From Lithobates sylvaticus (lineage: Eukaryota; Chordata; Amphibia; Anura; Ranidae): 64,000 nt of DNA. The notes below the pieces were generated by a model. It was not told where the DNA came from, did no database searches, and was given only the letters and a program-made list of their open reading frames with translations. The position numbers were made by a program, and so were the translations under genes. The stretch is from contig CM053028.1 in NCBI GenBank assembly GCA_028564925.1, forward strand, positions 436,262,571 to 436,326,570, given 5' to 3'. This document shows, one piece after another, positions 1-10,920 of this stretch (position 1 is the first letter of the stretch; the number at the start of each line of letters is the position of its first letter).

Positions 1-352
1 GCGTGGGGTCCCCCTCAAAATCTATACCAGACCCTTATCCGAGCACGCAACCTGGCAGGCCGCAGGAAAAGAGGGGGGGACGAGAGCGGCCCCCCCTCCC
101 GCCTGAACCGTACCAGGCCACATGCCCTCAACATTGGGAGGATGCTTTGGGGGTCTGAGACCCCCAAAGCACCTTGTCCCCATGTTGATGAGGACAAGGG
201 CCTCTTCCCCACAACCCTGGCCGGTGGTTGTGGGGGTCTGCGGGCGGGGGGCTTATCGGAATCTGGAAGCCCCCTTTAACAAGGGGACCCCCAGATCCCA
301 CCCCCCCCTACCATTTCACCAAAAAAGTGTCAAAATTTTTTTTTTTTATAAC

Positions 353-470
353 GGAGGGCACCTGGTGACCCCGCCCCCTCTGACACACGGGGACGTCATG
401 GGGAATTCCCTATGGCTTTCCCCATGACGTCAGAGGGGGGCGGGGTCACCAGGTGCCCTCCCTTATAAAA
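353..470 (+). promoter_or_regulatory. Palindromic CRE/GC-box/E-box promoter with TATA box
   Basis: Positions 353-461 form an imperfect palindrome with a short spacer near 400-415. Each half carries an E-box (CACCTG or CAGGTG), a GC box (CCCCGCCCC or GGGCGGGG) and a CRE-like ACGTCA; the right half has a full TGACGTCA at 425-432. TATAAAA follows at 464-470, predicting a start near 495. The order is that of a compact RNA polymerase II core promoter reading toward the small ORF at 556. Activity is inferred from the motifs. Confidence 0.6.
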
Positions 471-555
471 GACCTGTCAGACGGAGCGAAGCCTCACACA
501 GCGGGAGCCTCCCATTGCGAGGAGCGGCCCGAGAACAGACGCCAACGCCAAAGCC

Positions 556-666
556 ATGGAAGAAGATGCCGGACGAGAAGGGCGAGAAGACCAGCGCAAG
601 AAGAAGTGGATCGGAGGAAGAAGAAGATGGAAGAAGATGGAAGAAGATGACGGAAGGAGAAGATGA
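556..666 (+). CDS. 36-codon basic/acidic ORF in foldback loop
   Basis: The ATG lies in a good vertebrate context (GCCATGG), about 60 bp downstream of the start predicted from the TATA box. The peptide is 36 residues, very rich in Lys, Arg and Glu, with a basic run around residues 14-27 (RKKKW, then RRRWKK) that resembles a nuclear-localisation or nucleic-acid-binding patch. A TGA ends it at 664-666 and AATAAA follows 38 bp later. I recognise no family. GAA/AAG-rich sequence is low complexity and stays open by chance, so this may be a non-coding transcript. The spacing of promoter, Kozak ATG, stop and polyA signal is the only argument for it. Confidence 0.3.
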   Translation: MEEDAGREGREDQRKKKWIGGRRRWKKMEEDDGRRR

Positions 667-703
667 AGAAACCGAAGGATGAAGAAAGAAGAAAGAAGAT
701 TTT

Positions 704-709
704 AATAAA
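704..709 (+). terminator. Polyadenylation signal AATAAA of foldback mini-gene
   Basis: AATAAA at 704-709 is followed by a GT/T-rich stretch (GTCTCCTGTCATTTTT) about 20-35 bp downstream, the usual layout of a vertebrate 3' end. It lies just inside the right foldback arm. Confidence 0.45.
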
Positions 710-1062
710 GGAATTGTCAAAGACCGTCTCCTGTCATTTTTACAATTTTTGACACTTTTTTGGTGAACCCTTACCATTTCACACAGGGGGGGGGCGGGGA
801 TCTTGGGGTCCCCTTGTTAAAGGGGGCTTCCAGATTCCGATAAGCCCCCCCCGCAGACCCCCACAACTACCGGCCAGGGTTGTGGGGAAGAGGCCCTTGT
901 CCTCATCAACATGGGGACAAGGTGATTTGGGGGTCTCAGACCCCCAAAGCATCCTCCCAATGTTGAGGGCATGTGGCCTGGTACGGTTCAGGCAGGAGGA
1001 GGGGCCGCTCTCGTCCCCCCTCTTTTCCTGCGGCCTGCCAGGTTGCGTGCTCGGATAAGGGT

Positions 1063-1262
1063 CTGGTATGGATTTTGAGGGGGACCCCACGCCTTTTTTT
1101 TTGGCTGGGGTTCCCCTTAAAATCCATCCCAGACCTCAAGGGTCTGGTATGGATTTTGAGGGGGACCCTACGCCATTTTTTTTTTTGGCTGGGGTCCCCC
1201 TTAATATCCATCCCAGGCCTGAAGGCCCTGGTTATTGAATTTGGGGGGACCCCCACGCTTTT
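1063..1262. repeat. Array of small hairpin repeats
   Basis: About two and a half copies of a roughly 75-85-bp unit. Each unit is itself a hairpin: GGTCTGGTATGGATTTTGAG, a T-rich loop, then the complement (AAAATCCATCCCAGACC). The same half-unit opens the window at position 1, so the foldback arm seems to end in these small palindromes. Confidence 0.6.
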
Positions 1263-1319
1263 TTTTTAAATTTTTTTTATTTTTTATGAATGACTTTTTT
1301 TTTATGAATGACTTTCAAT

Positions 1320-1785
1320 GAATGACTGTTCTCTGTGTTACGGGAACCGTCAATTCACATTAGCCGCGACTGATTTTAAATAGCTTTTTTTCTTGAAAAA
1401 ATTACACTTTTTGCAGGGACAGTTCTAAGTACAGGAAACATGTGCCCCTTCACAGGCATACTATAGACACCCCCCAGGTACGAAATTTAAAGGAATATTA
1501 CACTTTTATTGTTTCAATTTAAGCATTATTAAAATAACTGCTCCTGAAAAAATGGCCGTTTTTAAAAAAAAAATTTGCATTGATACATGTCCCCTGGGGC
1601 AGGACCCAGGTCCCCAAACACTTTTTATGACAATAACATGCATATTAGCCTGTAAAATTAGCACTTTTGATTTCGAACGTCCACATTCATTATAACTAAT
1701 AGGGTTCTAAAGCTTGCACGGACTTTAGGTTCGTTCGCGGGTTCTGGTGCGAGCCGAAGGGTGGGGGGTGTTCGGCTCATCCCTA
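1320..1785. mobile_element. 3' end of a hAT element
   Basis: This stretch matches the 3' end of the complete hAT at 30025-39931 (its part at about 39490-39931), including GACACCCCCCAGGTAC, CATGTCCCCTGGGGCAGGAC and the terminus GTTCGGCTCATCCCTA. The element stops at 1785. The bases that follow (CCCTTGAG) are continuous in a duplicated, uninterrupted copy of the flank at 3950, which places the insertion point. The 5' end lies before the window. Confidence 0.8.
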
Positions 1786-2270
1786 CCCTTGAGCTCTGTG
1801 AGATCTGCACTCCTGACCTCTGTGCCCTGTATGTTTCTTACCACTAATCCCTGCACTCTACGCATCCCTGACCTCAGTACTGTGTACGTTACACACTCCT
1901 GACCCCTGCTCTCTGTTTTAGCCTTTGGCTTTTGTGAGTATGTACTCATTGGTTTTCTTTCATTAATACAATTATCTTTGATAATGCACTAGGCCTCTGT
2001 GCCCTTTTGTTTTGTTGATGTTTATATGCCAAGATTCCAGGGTCTGAAGAGGGCAGTATTGGCGTAGCTTATCAATTCTCAATGGGAGCTGACATCAGAA
2101 TGGTCATCTACAACAGCTCTTTGTGTGTGATAGGCACTCCTGACCTCTGCACTCTGTGCGTTACACACTTCTGACCCCTGTGCCCTGTGCAATGGGATTT
2201 AGGCTTTACCCACTGTTAGTGCAATTTGCCACAGCGTGCTTCGTGTGCTGCCTACTTTTTTTTCCTCTGC
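1786..2270. repeat. Duplicated block, copy 1
   Basis: Closely similar to 3950-4610 in the same orientation, about 2.16 kb away. It contains degenerate short repeats of the type CACTCCTGACCTCTGCACTCTGTG. Copy 1 lacks the poly-C runs that break up copy 2 and is entered on its left by a hAT end. Confidence 0.8.
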
Positions 2271-2865
2271 ATCTCCTAGGTTAAACCCCCCCAAGAAAAA
2301 AAATATCTACGGCCCTGAGGGACAGCATTGCTAAATGCAAATTTGTTTGTCCTGAAAAGTCAATGTTTGTTGGTTTCATTGCATGAACAGCGAGTATCGA
2401 ATTCTTTATGGAAATTTTCAATGGGAATCAAATTAGCGCTTTCTCTAATGCAGTCCATAGCCCTCTGTCTTTTTTCGAATCATCCCTTGGTAGGTTTTGA
2501 TAGCTTGCTTCAAAACATTATCAGGTTGAATGGCTCATTTCCGATTCATATTCAACTTTTGGACGGATAGCCTCACATGCTGAGACCCTCTTCTCTGCCG
2601 CTATCTCTCAGGTCTCGTTCCGCCATGTTTTTGTGTGACATCATCAGGAGAAAGCTGCCGGCTCTTCCGGGCCCAGCTGGATGGCCTCCCAATGTGCCAC
2701 TAGGCATGCCCCCTCCTCCTTTTGTGAATTGGCACCTGTGGCACTTGGCATGCATATCCGAGATGGCATGTTCTGTATGAATTAGGAATGGCATGTGTGG
2801 TGTCAGTTTGGATAACTTTGGCATAGATCTTTAGATCAACACTAATAAGTGATAACTAGAACATT
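2271..2865. other. Unclassified spacer
   Basis: No recognisable gene or repeat family. Short ORFs on both strands near 2573-2824 have no family resemblance and overlap each other. Confidence 0.4.
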
Positions 2866-3424
2866 GGGTGAATGAATGAATGAATGATTTGTATAGCGCT
2901 GCAAATGCAAACTGAATCACCTCAAGGCGCTTGTCTGCTCTTGTTGTCCTGCGATATTAGAAGAGGTGGGTCTTGAGTTTTTTCCTGAAGGCCTGATGGT
3001 TTTCTTCCAAGCGGATGTTGTTTGGTACAGCATTCCATAGCCGAGGTCCCTGTACTGCGAATCTTCGTTTTCCCTTCGATTTGTAGCAGGCTTTGGGGAT
3101 GAGAAGGCGGTTCTGGTTTGTCGATCGAAGGCTGCGATTTGGTATGTATTTTTCTATTTTCTCACAAAAGTATTGAGGAGCATTTCCTTGTGTACATTTG
3201 TGGGTGAGGCAGAGGGTCTTGAATGTGATCCTATCTTTTACCGTGAGCCAATGGAGGGTCCTTAGGGATGGGGAGATGGATTCCCAGGGTTTCTTTCTGG
3301 TGACTAGTCTTGCTGCTGTGTTTTGGACAACTTGAAGGCGTGCAATCTGGTAATCCGGTAATCCTATGTAGATCGGTGCAGTTCTTTTGAAAGGGTGTCT
3401 GTGGTGAGTTAGCATTATAATCAT
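2866..3424 (-). pseudogene. L2 LINE, 3' fragment of ORF2
   Basis: The minus strand encodes about 155 residues of an L2-clade ORF2 C-terminus. Signature pieces are QVVQNTAARLVT, LHWLTVKDRI, FAVQGPRLWNAVP and the terminal FRKKLKTHLF before a TAA at 2957-2959. The 3' UTR runs to GCGCTATACAAAT and a (TGAA)n tail at about 2868-2887, as in other L2 elements. The RT core and endonuclease are absent, so the copy is 5'-truncated. This C-terminal stretch itself is open. Confidence 0.9.
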
Positions 3425-3949
3425 GGATAAAACCCCAGACTTTTACCTGAAAATAGGGAGGATGTAGTGTTTTGGATTTCAAGTCAGTTTATGAGTGCAG
3501 ACAGAGCATTAATGGCAGACTGGGACAAAGGGGGGCGTTTGATGGACCTCATTTATCCTGCAGATTAAGGTAGGCAACCAAAAGGGAAGTTATAGTTGGG
3601 GATGGGGGTGGATATTACAAGGCTGTATAATATTCTTGAAATGCTGAGGTTAAGTCATGAGGGCTGTTAACTGCATTTCCCTTGGAAGACACAATTTTAG
3701 GCATTTGGTTCAGTATTGTTTGGCACAGAGGCATAGATAAGAGGAGGGATAAGGAAGCCCGAATCCCTCCCAGAGCTTCTGTGGTGCAGCGCAGCTGACA
3801 GTGGTCAAGGGAACTAAAGCAGGAGCCAAGTTACTCCTGCAGCTTGTCAGTTCAAAGTGAAGGAGGCACTTTGTGTCACACTCCTAACCCCTGCACTGCA
3901 AATGTTATACACTCCTGACTCCTGCTTCCTGTGTCTTATGCACACCTGA
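3425..3949. other. Unclassified sequence before duplicated block
   Basis: No coding signal seen. The last 100 bp already show the CACTCCTGAC-type short repeats of the block that follows. Confidence 0.4.
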
Positions 3950-4610
3950 CCCTTGAGCTCTGTGAGATCTGCACTCCTGACCTCTGTGCCCTGTATGTTT
4001 CTTACCACTGATCCCTGCACTCTGTGTGTTACGCATCCCTGACCTCAGTACTGTGTACGTTTCAGACTCCTGACTCCTGCTCTCTGTTTCAGCTTTTGGC
4101 TTTTGTGAGTATGTACTCATTGGTTTTCTTTCATTAATACAATTATCTTTGGTAATGCACTAGGCCTTTGTGCCCTTTTGTTTTGTTTATGTTTATATGC
4201 CAAGATTCAAGGGCCTGATAAGGGCAGTATTGGCGTAGCTTATCAATTCTCAATGGGAGCTGACATAGAATGGTCATCTACAACAGCTCGCTCTTTCCCC
4301 CCCCCCCCCCGTGTAGGCCCCCCCCCCCCACCGCCAACCCCAACCCCCCCCCCCACCCCCCCCCCCCCCCCCCCACCCCCCCCCCCCCCCCCCCCCTGAT
4401 AAGCACTCCTGACCTCTGCACTCTGTGCATTGCACCCCCCCCCCCCCCCCCAACACTTCTGACCCCTGTGCCCCTGTGCAATGGGCCCTCCCCCCCTCCC
4501 CCCCCCCACCCCCCCCCCCCCTCCCCCTCCCCGCCCCCCCCCCCCCCCCCCACCCCCCCCTTTAGGCTTCACCCACTGTTAGTGCAATTTGAACTACCTA
4601 CTTTTTTTTC
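3950..4610. repeat. Duplicated block, copy 2, broken up by poly-C
   Basis: Matches copy 1 at 1786-2270 and preserves the uninterrupted pre-insertion site GACCCTTGAGCTC. Relative to copy 1 it has long C runs placed inside otherwise collinear sequence: after ACAACAGCTC, inside TGTGCATTGCAC..ACACTTC, and between GCAATGGG and TTTAGGCTTC. Confidence 0.8.
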
Positions 4611-4788
4611 ACCCCCAACCCCCCACCCCCCCCCCCCCCCCTCCATCCCCCCCCACCACCAAACACCCACCACCCCCCCCCCCCCACCCCCCCCCCCCAC
4701 CCCCACCCCCCCCCCCCCCCTCTCCAACCCCCCCCCCCCCCCCCCCCCGCACAGGAACCCCCCCCCCCCCCCCCCCCGCCCCACAGGA
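4298..4788. repeat. Poly-C blocks
   Basis: At least five blocks of nearly pure C, broken by single A, T or G bases, at about 4298-4395, 4434-4452, 4487-4560, 4611-4737 and 4738-4788. All long ORFs here (Pro-rich forward, Gly-rich reverse) are by-products of composition. Physically the strand could form i-motifs and G-quadruplexes. An assembly or read-error origin is equally possible. Confidence 0.85.
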
Positions 4789-5069
4789 AGCACAGTGCAT
4801 GTCATTCGCCTAGGCAATTGACGAGAATGGAGAGCTTGACTGAAACCTATTCATTGAAAAAAATGTAAACAAACAAAAAAGAGAGATATATTTGCATAGC
4901 GGAGAGGAGCAACGTTTTTTTTTTTTTAAGATTTACCTAAATGACTTCAAGTGGCCCAGGACTTAAAGCAGCAAATCAACTCAAAACCATTGCATTTTCA
5001 TCACTATACTTCATAGTTGTTCTTCTGAAATACTATCTTTGCGGTTTATAACAAACATGTCTACTGTTA

Positions 5070-5445
5070 TGCCCCGTACACACAGTCGTATATTCCGATG
5101 GAAAAAGTCTGATCGGATTATGTTGTCGAAAAATACGATCGTGTGTGGGCTCTAGCGGGCTTTTTCCGACAACAAAATCCAATCAGACTTTTTTCCGATC
5201 GTGTGTAGAGAATTCCGACGGACAAAGTGCCACGCATGCTCAGATCAAATTACAAGACCAAAGCTATTGGCTACTAGCCTCTACGTAGTTCCTTCGTACG
5301 CAACGAACGTCACCACGTTCAGAATGATCGGATTTTCCGACAACTTTGTCCGACCGTGTGTATGCAACACCAGTTTCGGCCAAAATCCGTCGAAAAAAAT
5401 CGGATGGGTTTTGTGGTCGGAATTTCCGACCGTGTGTACGGGGGC
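5070..5445. mobile_element. PIF/Harbinger MITE
   Basis: A 376-bp element with ends TGCCCCGTACACAC and GTGTGTACGGGGGC, flanked by TTA on both sides (5067-5069 and 5446-5448), the usual 3-bp Harbinger target duplication. Internal sequence repeats the TTCCGAC and CGATCGTGTGT modules. Its ends match the autonomous-type element at 43978-51679, a possible source of transposase for it. Confidence 0.9.
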
Positions 5446-6995
5446 TTACTGTGACCTAACAACTCTATCTTTAATTGATTAGTCTTCAGAACATTGATCC
5501 AGAAGGTCTGGTGTTTGCCTAATCATTTAATGATAAACTGTAGTCTTGCTATAATGTTCTTTTTTTTACAGCATAGGCTTTTTCTTAACACATCTCTCAT
5601 ACAGAAAATATAAAATTTTTGCAATCTCATTCTGATTGCAGATGCATGTGTCTTGATCCCAACTGTTACAAGGGTTACCTAAACACCCTGTGATAACATT
5701 TTGGGGTTCTTGGAGACTTCTTTTTACATCAAGGGGTGATTTCTTGGGCTGAATTTGCTGAGCGTTGTTTGAACTCTACATCACTTGTAGATCATTTTTC
5801 TTAGAGTCGTATGATTGATTTCAAATTATTTGGTTTGGGTGCCAAAGGAGCATGAGCTTTTGGGCGACAAGATTCACGCAATGTGGTTTGCTGCGATTTA
5901 TGGTGCCACAATTGTGGCAATACCACGTTTAAGGTTCTATTAAAGATGATTAGATTTTGATAATAGATTATGAAAATAAATACATGTGATAGTTTTATTA
6001 GTCATTAATTCAAGTTTATCATGTTTATCTGTAGGCACGTCAGATCTTGAATCAAGATCTAATGTTTTCAAAAATGTCAAATAAAATCAACAATTTTCAT
6101 GTTTTCAGTTATTTTTTCACATGACTGTATGTATGTATATTGTATATACTTTATGTCATCAGGATTCTTCAAGTGGTGGTAAACCACGTCATTTAAAAAA
6201 AAAATCTCCTGCAAGGCAAGGGCATAATGTACTAGCATGTATCACATACTAGCACATTATGAAATACGTACCTTAAAACAAAGCCCTTCAGTGGTGTGCT
6301 GTCACCACTGACAGGGCTTCCATCTTCATATAAGAATTTGTTTTCAGTGTGTGTCTTATCACCATCTCTATCGGCTAATAAAAAAACAAGAAAAGAAGCC
6401 AATGTACCATCAGTGGTGAATTGTGGCTTGCTTTGTGCTCACTGCTGCATGCCTCAGTTTCACCCAGAACAATGTGATCTTGTGTACTAATCCATCAATG
6501 GAGTCGCGGATGGCTGTGAAAAATGATGGTAATTCCAGGAACCAGCTAATTGTTGTACTGGAAAGCTCGTAGGTCATTCTGTGCCATCAAACTTCATGGT
6601 CTGTTCATTAGAACTGCTTATTTTACAAAAGAGAATAGCATTAGGAAGTAGGAAAGTAGGAAAGGTCTTATTCTATTATATATAATGGGTGCGGAATAGA
6701 TTAGTTCTAAGTTAGTTCTTCTTGTATCTACAATTCTCCGTTTATTTAACAAATTGTATATGTTTTTCAATTTACCGTACTACCATTCTGAGACGCATCA
6801 AAAGTGAAAGTAAACCTATATTTAACAGAAATAGTGTCTGCCAGTGCTGACATCTCCTCCTGAAAATGCTTATTACCTGGCCACCATGCAAATTTATTTA
6901 TTTGTTTTACTGACCCAAAACATTTATGGAGATAAGTCTTCTGACTTTTCTTTGCCTGCCCTGATCTGCAAAATTTTTATTTCAATGACTTAGAC
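5446..6995. other. 1.5 kb with no recognised feature
   Basis: AT-rich sequence without a convincing ORF. The 64-codon ORF at 6296-6490 has no family resemblance. Confidence 0.4.
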
Positions 6996-7483
6996 CAGTG
7001 TTTCTCACCCTTTTTTCAGTCAAGGCACCCTTTAAAATTCTACACAGCCTTGAGGCACCCCTTTCTAAAATGTAAAAAATGTATAGTTTTACCTAATACA
7101 GCAACATCCACAAGCTTAGGACACCCAACCTTAGAGGTGATGCAAACGCACCTTTGGAAGCTGGTCATGACTAGTATTTCATTGTTTCTTTTTCCTCAGT
7201 TTCTCTCCCTCACTCTGCTAATGTGACCCCAGTGCTGATGGAGAGTGGCAGGGGAGGGGTAAATAAGGGGTGCAGGGACCCAATGTCCTCCTCATCAACT
7301 GATGACATTAGTTTTTAGGACCCTGGCTAGAAAGTTGTAATGGTGCACAATGAAAACCTGTATCTTTGTGTAACTAAAAGGCTTCATCTACCCACTAGTT
7401 TGTATACATTTTTGGGGAAATTTTAGGCATTTTGCAATGGCACCCCCGAAGACACCCTGGTTAAAAAAGTCTGATGAGCCACT
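6996..7483. mobile_element. Probable hAT-type MITE
   Basis: Begins CAGTGTTTCTCACCC, a common hAT-MITE end in vertebrates, and finishes in sequence resembling a decayed inverted copy (GGTTAAAAAAGTCTG, then CCACTG). No clean 8-bp target duplication is visible, so the right end could be 7473 or 7483. Confidence 0.45.
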
Positions 7484-7714
7484 GAGTCAGCATGACATCC
7501 AGGTAACTAGCAATTCAAAAGAAGGTTTGCAATTGCAGTTGTCATATTTCTCTTATGAACAGGTTGCTTGAAATATTCTTCAAGTTGAGAAACTCTAAAC
7601 AGAAGAATTCTTATGTTTAGAAGGTCATTGTAAGAATTGCCTTTCTTACATTGGTGTTTAGTGATGAAGAGCTCTCTTACTTTGGTTGTCATTGGAAAAG
7701 TGCCCCCTTAAATT

Positions 7715-8075
7715 GTGTTCCTCGCATTACATTTGTGATAGGTGTACTGCCCTGCTACATTGATGGTCGGGGAGAAATGTCCCCTTATATTGATTGACAG
7801 CAAAGAAGTCACATTATGGTTGCCACAGAAGTGCCCATTTACATTGGTGGTTAGTGGAGAAATATCCTTCAATTTGGTAGTCAGTGGAGAAGTGTCCCTT
7901 ACATTGGTAGTCAGTTAAGATTGGCCTCCTTACATTTGTAGTCAGTTAAGATTGGCCTCCTTACATTGGTAGTCAGTGGAGAAGTGTCCCTTACATTGGT
8001 AGTCAGTTAAGATTAGCCTCCTTACATTCGTAGTCAGTGGAGAAGTGCTGTTGCCAGTGGTAATTAGTGGAAAAA
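7715..8075. repeat. Degenerate minisatellite
   Basis: Tandem copies, about 32-36 bp each, of the theme TACATTGGTAGTCAGTGGAGAAGTGTCCCT, best preserved at 7870-8050 and decaying outward. Two sub-types alternate (GTGGAGAAGTGTCC and GTTAAGATTGGCCTCC). No coding potential. Confidence 0.75.
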
Positions 8076-8432
8076 TGCTCATTTACTTACACTGGTGTGA
8101 GCCCCATTATACTGAAAGAGAGAGCCCCATTATACTGAAGTATCCACATATTTTTCCAACTTAAATGTGAAAAGTGTTTATCAACATTCTTTTAAAAAGG
8201 GCAGTTTAGCAATTTACCGGGGCCTCAATTTGGTAAATGAAGCTTATTGCCAGTTCAGGCATCTGTAATTGGGCTTTACTGTAAAGTGTAAGTGTATATA
8301 GCACTTGGGCACCAGTGACATACTTATATTAATTGACACCTGGGGCAGATTATTTTTTAAAGTATATGTGATCCTTCCCCTTGTAAAATACTGTAACCCA
8401 TTAAGTTTAAAATAGAATATTAAGATGTTTGT

Positions 8433-8454
8433 GTATATATATATATATATATAC
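8433..8454. repeat. (TA)n microsatellite
   Basis: About ten TA units directly abutting the left end of the solo LTR. Its last bases, ATAC, form the left target duplication. Confidence 0.85.
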
Positions 8455-8966
8455 TGTAACCTGGGGGACAGGTAGCAGATACAAAGCTCCCTGGGATAAG
8501 CAGTCTTTCAGGCAAAGATACCAAATCCAGTGAGGTAGTGACAAACAGTGCTGTGTTTATTGGTGATATATACAAGTCTATATACAGGTGCTTTACAGTG
8601 TTCCAGAAAACAAATAGGAACAAAAATAGCAAAACAAAACCTAGCCGTGTCTCAGCACTAACTATATACAATATATACAGGCCCTAACTACCAGGCTGAG
8701 CAAGCCTACAGCTTGTCAGCTTCAACAGATACGGCTGAACAGCTTTTTACCAACCTTTCACTCTCACAGACCAGTGTTGTCTGTGTTTCCCAGGCCGAGA
8801 GCACAGGCTGTCTGTCTCAAGTGAGTTTAAATTAGCCTGGGGGAAAGGACCAAGATCCAAACTGGATCGTGAATCAGAGATTTCTGAATGTGTATGAGAG
8901 GAGCCTGGGAGATGTATAAACCCCGAATAGGACTTTTCCCAGCTCACTCTGGGATGCACTGCTACA
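8455..8966 (-). mobile_element. Solo LTR (fossil LTR retrotransposon)
   Basis: A 512-bp block beginning TGTAACC and ending TGCTACA (TG..CA ends with a short inverted repeat), flanked by ATAC on both sides (8451-8454 and 8967-8970). On the minus strand an AATAAA polyA signal lies about 110 bp from the 3' end, which sets the orientation. No internal coding region is present. A 4-bp duplication suits the Gypsy/Ty3 group, but this is inference. The clean flanks suggest moderate age. Confidence 0.7.
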
Positions 8967-9526
8967 ATACATGCAAAAATATGAATGGCTTGTTTTTTTT
9001 TTTCAAGTGATCATATTCCCTCTGTTCTCAACTCCCTAATGGGCTTGGAGAGGTGGGGGTGGAGACTGCAAGGTAGCGTGTTAACAGGAGGCAGAGAAAG
9101 AGAAATACACGGATCTTCCCAGTGAAGAACTGTGTAGGGGGCGTGGCAGCAGAAGTCTTGACCATTGGAAGCAGGCATGCTGTGCTCCCAACACAACCAG
9201 AAAACTGATCATGCTGGAATGGAAGTGTTTCTATGCCTAGTCTAGCATGGGCAGTTTGAAATAGGAAAGCATGGGAACTGGCAAGATATTACACAGGTAT
9301 TTCACACAAAGGAAAAATAATAAGAGAACAGGATACTTTTTAATACAAAGTACATGGTACAACATATACCTATCAGAAATATGAAATGTTGTGGTAACAT
9401 ACACGTTAACACAAATGCTCCTCACTATGTCAAAGTTATTTTCAGTAGTAATCGCCAAATGAATACCAAGGATAGGCATAAACATTTGTGTCAGTGAAGA
9501 TTGGTTATCTGAATGTTTTATAAATA
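8967..9526. other. Unclassified spacer
   Basis: No recognised gene or repeat. Minus-strand ORFs at 9011-9196 and 9237-9539 have no family resemblance. Confidence 0.4.
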
Positions 9527-10820
9527 CAGTCAGGTCCATAAATATTGGGACATCGACACAATTCTAATCTTTTTGGCTCTATACACCACCACAATGGATT
9601 TGAAATGAGATGAACAAGATGTGCTTTAACTGCAGACTTTCAGCTTTAATTTGAGGGTATTTACATCCAAATCAGGTGAACGGTGTAGGAATTACAACAG
9701 TTTGTATATGTGTCTCCCACTTTTTAAGAGACCCAAAGTAATGGGACAATTGGCTGCTCAGCTGTTCCATGACCAGGTGTGTGTTAGTCCCTCATTATCC
9801 CATTTACAAGGAGCAGATAAAAAGTCTAGAGTTAAATTCAAGTGTGCTATTGGCATTTGGAATGTTTTGCTGTCAACTCTCAATATGAGATCCAAAGAGC
9901 TGTCACTATCAGTGAAGCAAGCCATCATTAGGCTGAAAAAACAAAACAAACCCATCAGAGAGATAGCAAAAACATTACGTGTGGCCAAATCAACTGTTTG
10001 GACATCCTTAAAAAGAAAGAACGCACCAGTGAGCTCAGCAACACCAAAAGACCCGTAAGACCACGGAAAACAACTGTGGTGGATGACCGAAGAATTCTTT
10101 CCCTGGTGAAGAAAACACCCTTCGTGGTAGTGTCATGGCGTGGGCATGTATGGCTGCCAATGGAACTGGTTCTCTTGTATTTTTTGATGATGTGACTGCT
10201 GACAAAAGCAACAGGATGAATTCTGAAGTGTTTCGGGCAATATTATCTGCTCATATTCAGCAAAATGCTTCAGACCTCATTGGACGGCGCTTCACAGTGC
10301 AGATGGACAATGACCCGAAGCATACTGCGAAAGCAGAAGTGGAATGTTATGCAATGGCCAAGTCAATCACCTGACCTGAATCCAATTGAGCATGCATTTC
10401 ACTTGCTGAAGACGAAACTGAAGGGAAAATGCCCCAAGAACAAGCAGGAACTGAAGACAGTTACAGTAGAGGCCTGGCAGAGCATCACCAGGGATGAAAC
10501 CCAGCGTCTGATGATGTCTATGCGTTCCAGACTTCAGGCTGTAATTGACTGCAAAGGATTTGCAACCAAGTATTAAAAAGTGAAAGTTTGATGGATGATT
10601 CTTAATCTGTCCCATTACTTTTGGTCCCTTAAAAAGTAGGAGACACATATACAAACTGTTGTAATTCCTACACCGTTCACCTGATTTGGATGTAAATACC
10701 CTCAAATTAAAGCTGCAGTTAAAGCACATCTTGTTAACTTCATTCAAATCCATTGTGGTGCCGTATAGAGCCAAAAAGATTAGAATTGTGTTGATGTCCC
10801 AATATTTATGGACCTGACTG
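9527..10820 (+). mobile_element. Tc1/mariner element, internally deleted
   Basis: Ends are CAGTCAGGTCCATAAATATT and its complement, with TA at 9525-9526 and 10821-10822. Inverted repeats are roughly 200 bp, with small differences between the ends. The element is 1.29 kb, shorter than the usual 1.5-1.6 kb for the family because of a deletion in the transposase. Confidence 0.92.
9885..10576 (+). pseudogene. Tc1 transposase, deleted and frameshifted
   Basis: The N-terminal paired-like DNA-binding region is clear (SVKQAIIRLKKQNKPIREIA, then KSTVW). A frame change follows near 10030-10060, then a jump from LSLVKKTPF directly to the VMAWACMAANGTG region, which removes the middle of the protein with the first catalytic Asp. 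The second (MDNDPKHTAK) and third ([14 protein letters not shown]) DDE motifs survive, with another frame change between them near 10330. The stop is TAA at 10574-10576. The gene cannot give a working enzyme. Confidence 0.9.
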
Positions 10821-10920
10821 TAATCCTGTTGCCTAAAAAAAAACTAAAATTCTAAGTTTTAATAGCAACAGCACTGAGAAACAAGGGGATAATAACAGTG
10901 TGCCAAATAAAATACAATGT

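Larger units (their letters stand above)
1..1092. mobile_element. Foldback element with long inverted arms
   Basis: The sequence from 1 to about 345 returns as its reverse complement at about 738-1092, with short indels. Shared landmarks include GGGTCTGAGACCCCC-type blocks, CTTTAACAAGGGGACCCC and the inner CACCAAAAAAGTGTCAAAA. The left arm starts at the window edge, so the true outer end is not visible. The loop (346-737) is not repetitive and holds a promoter-like region, a small ORF and a polyA signal. It lies inside, or directly next to, the hAT fragment that ends at 1785. I do not recognise the family. It could be a foldback DNA transposon or a hAT-derived non-autonomous element. Confidence 0.75.

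Noticed and set aside
4243-4821. Pro-rich and Gly-rich ORFs
   Set aside because: Pure by-products of poly-C runs. The uninterrupted paralogue at 1786-2270 has no such ORF.
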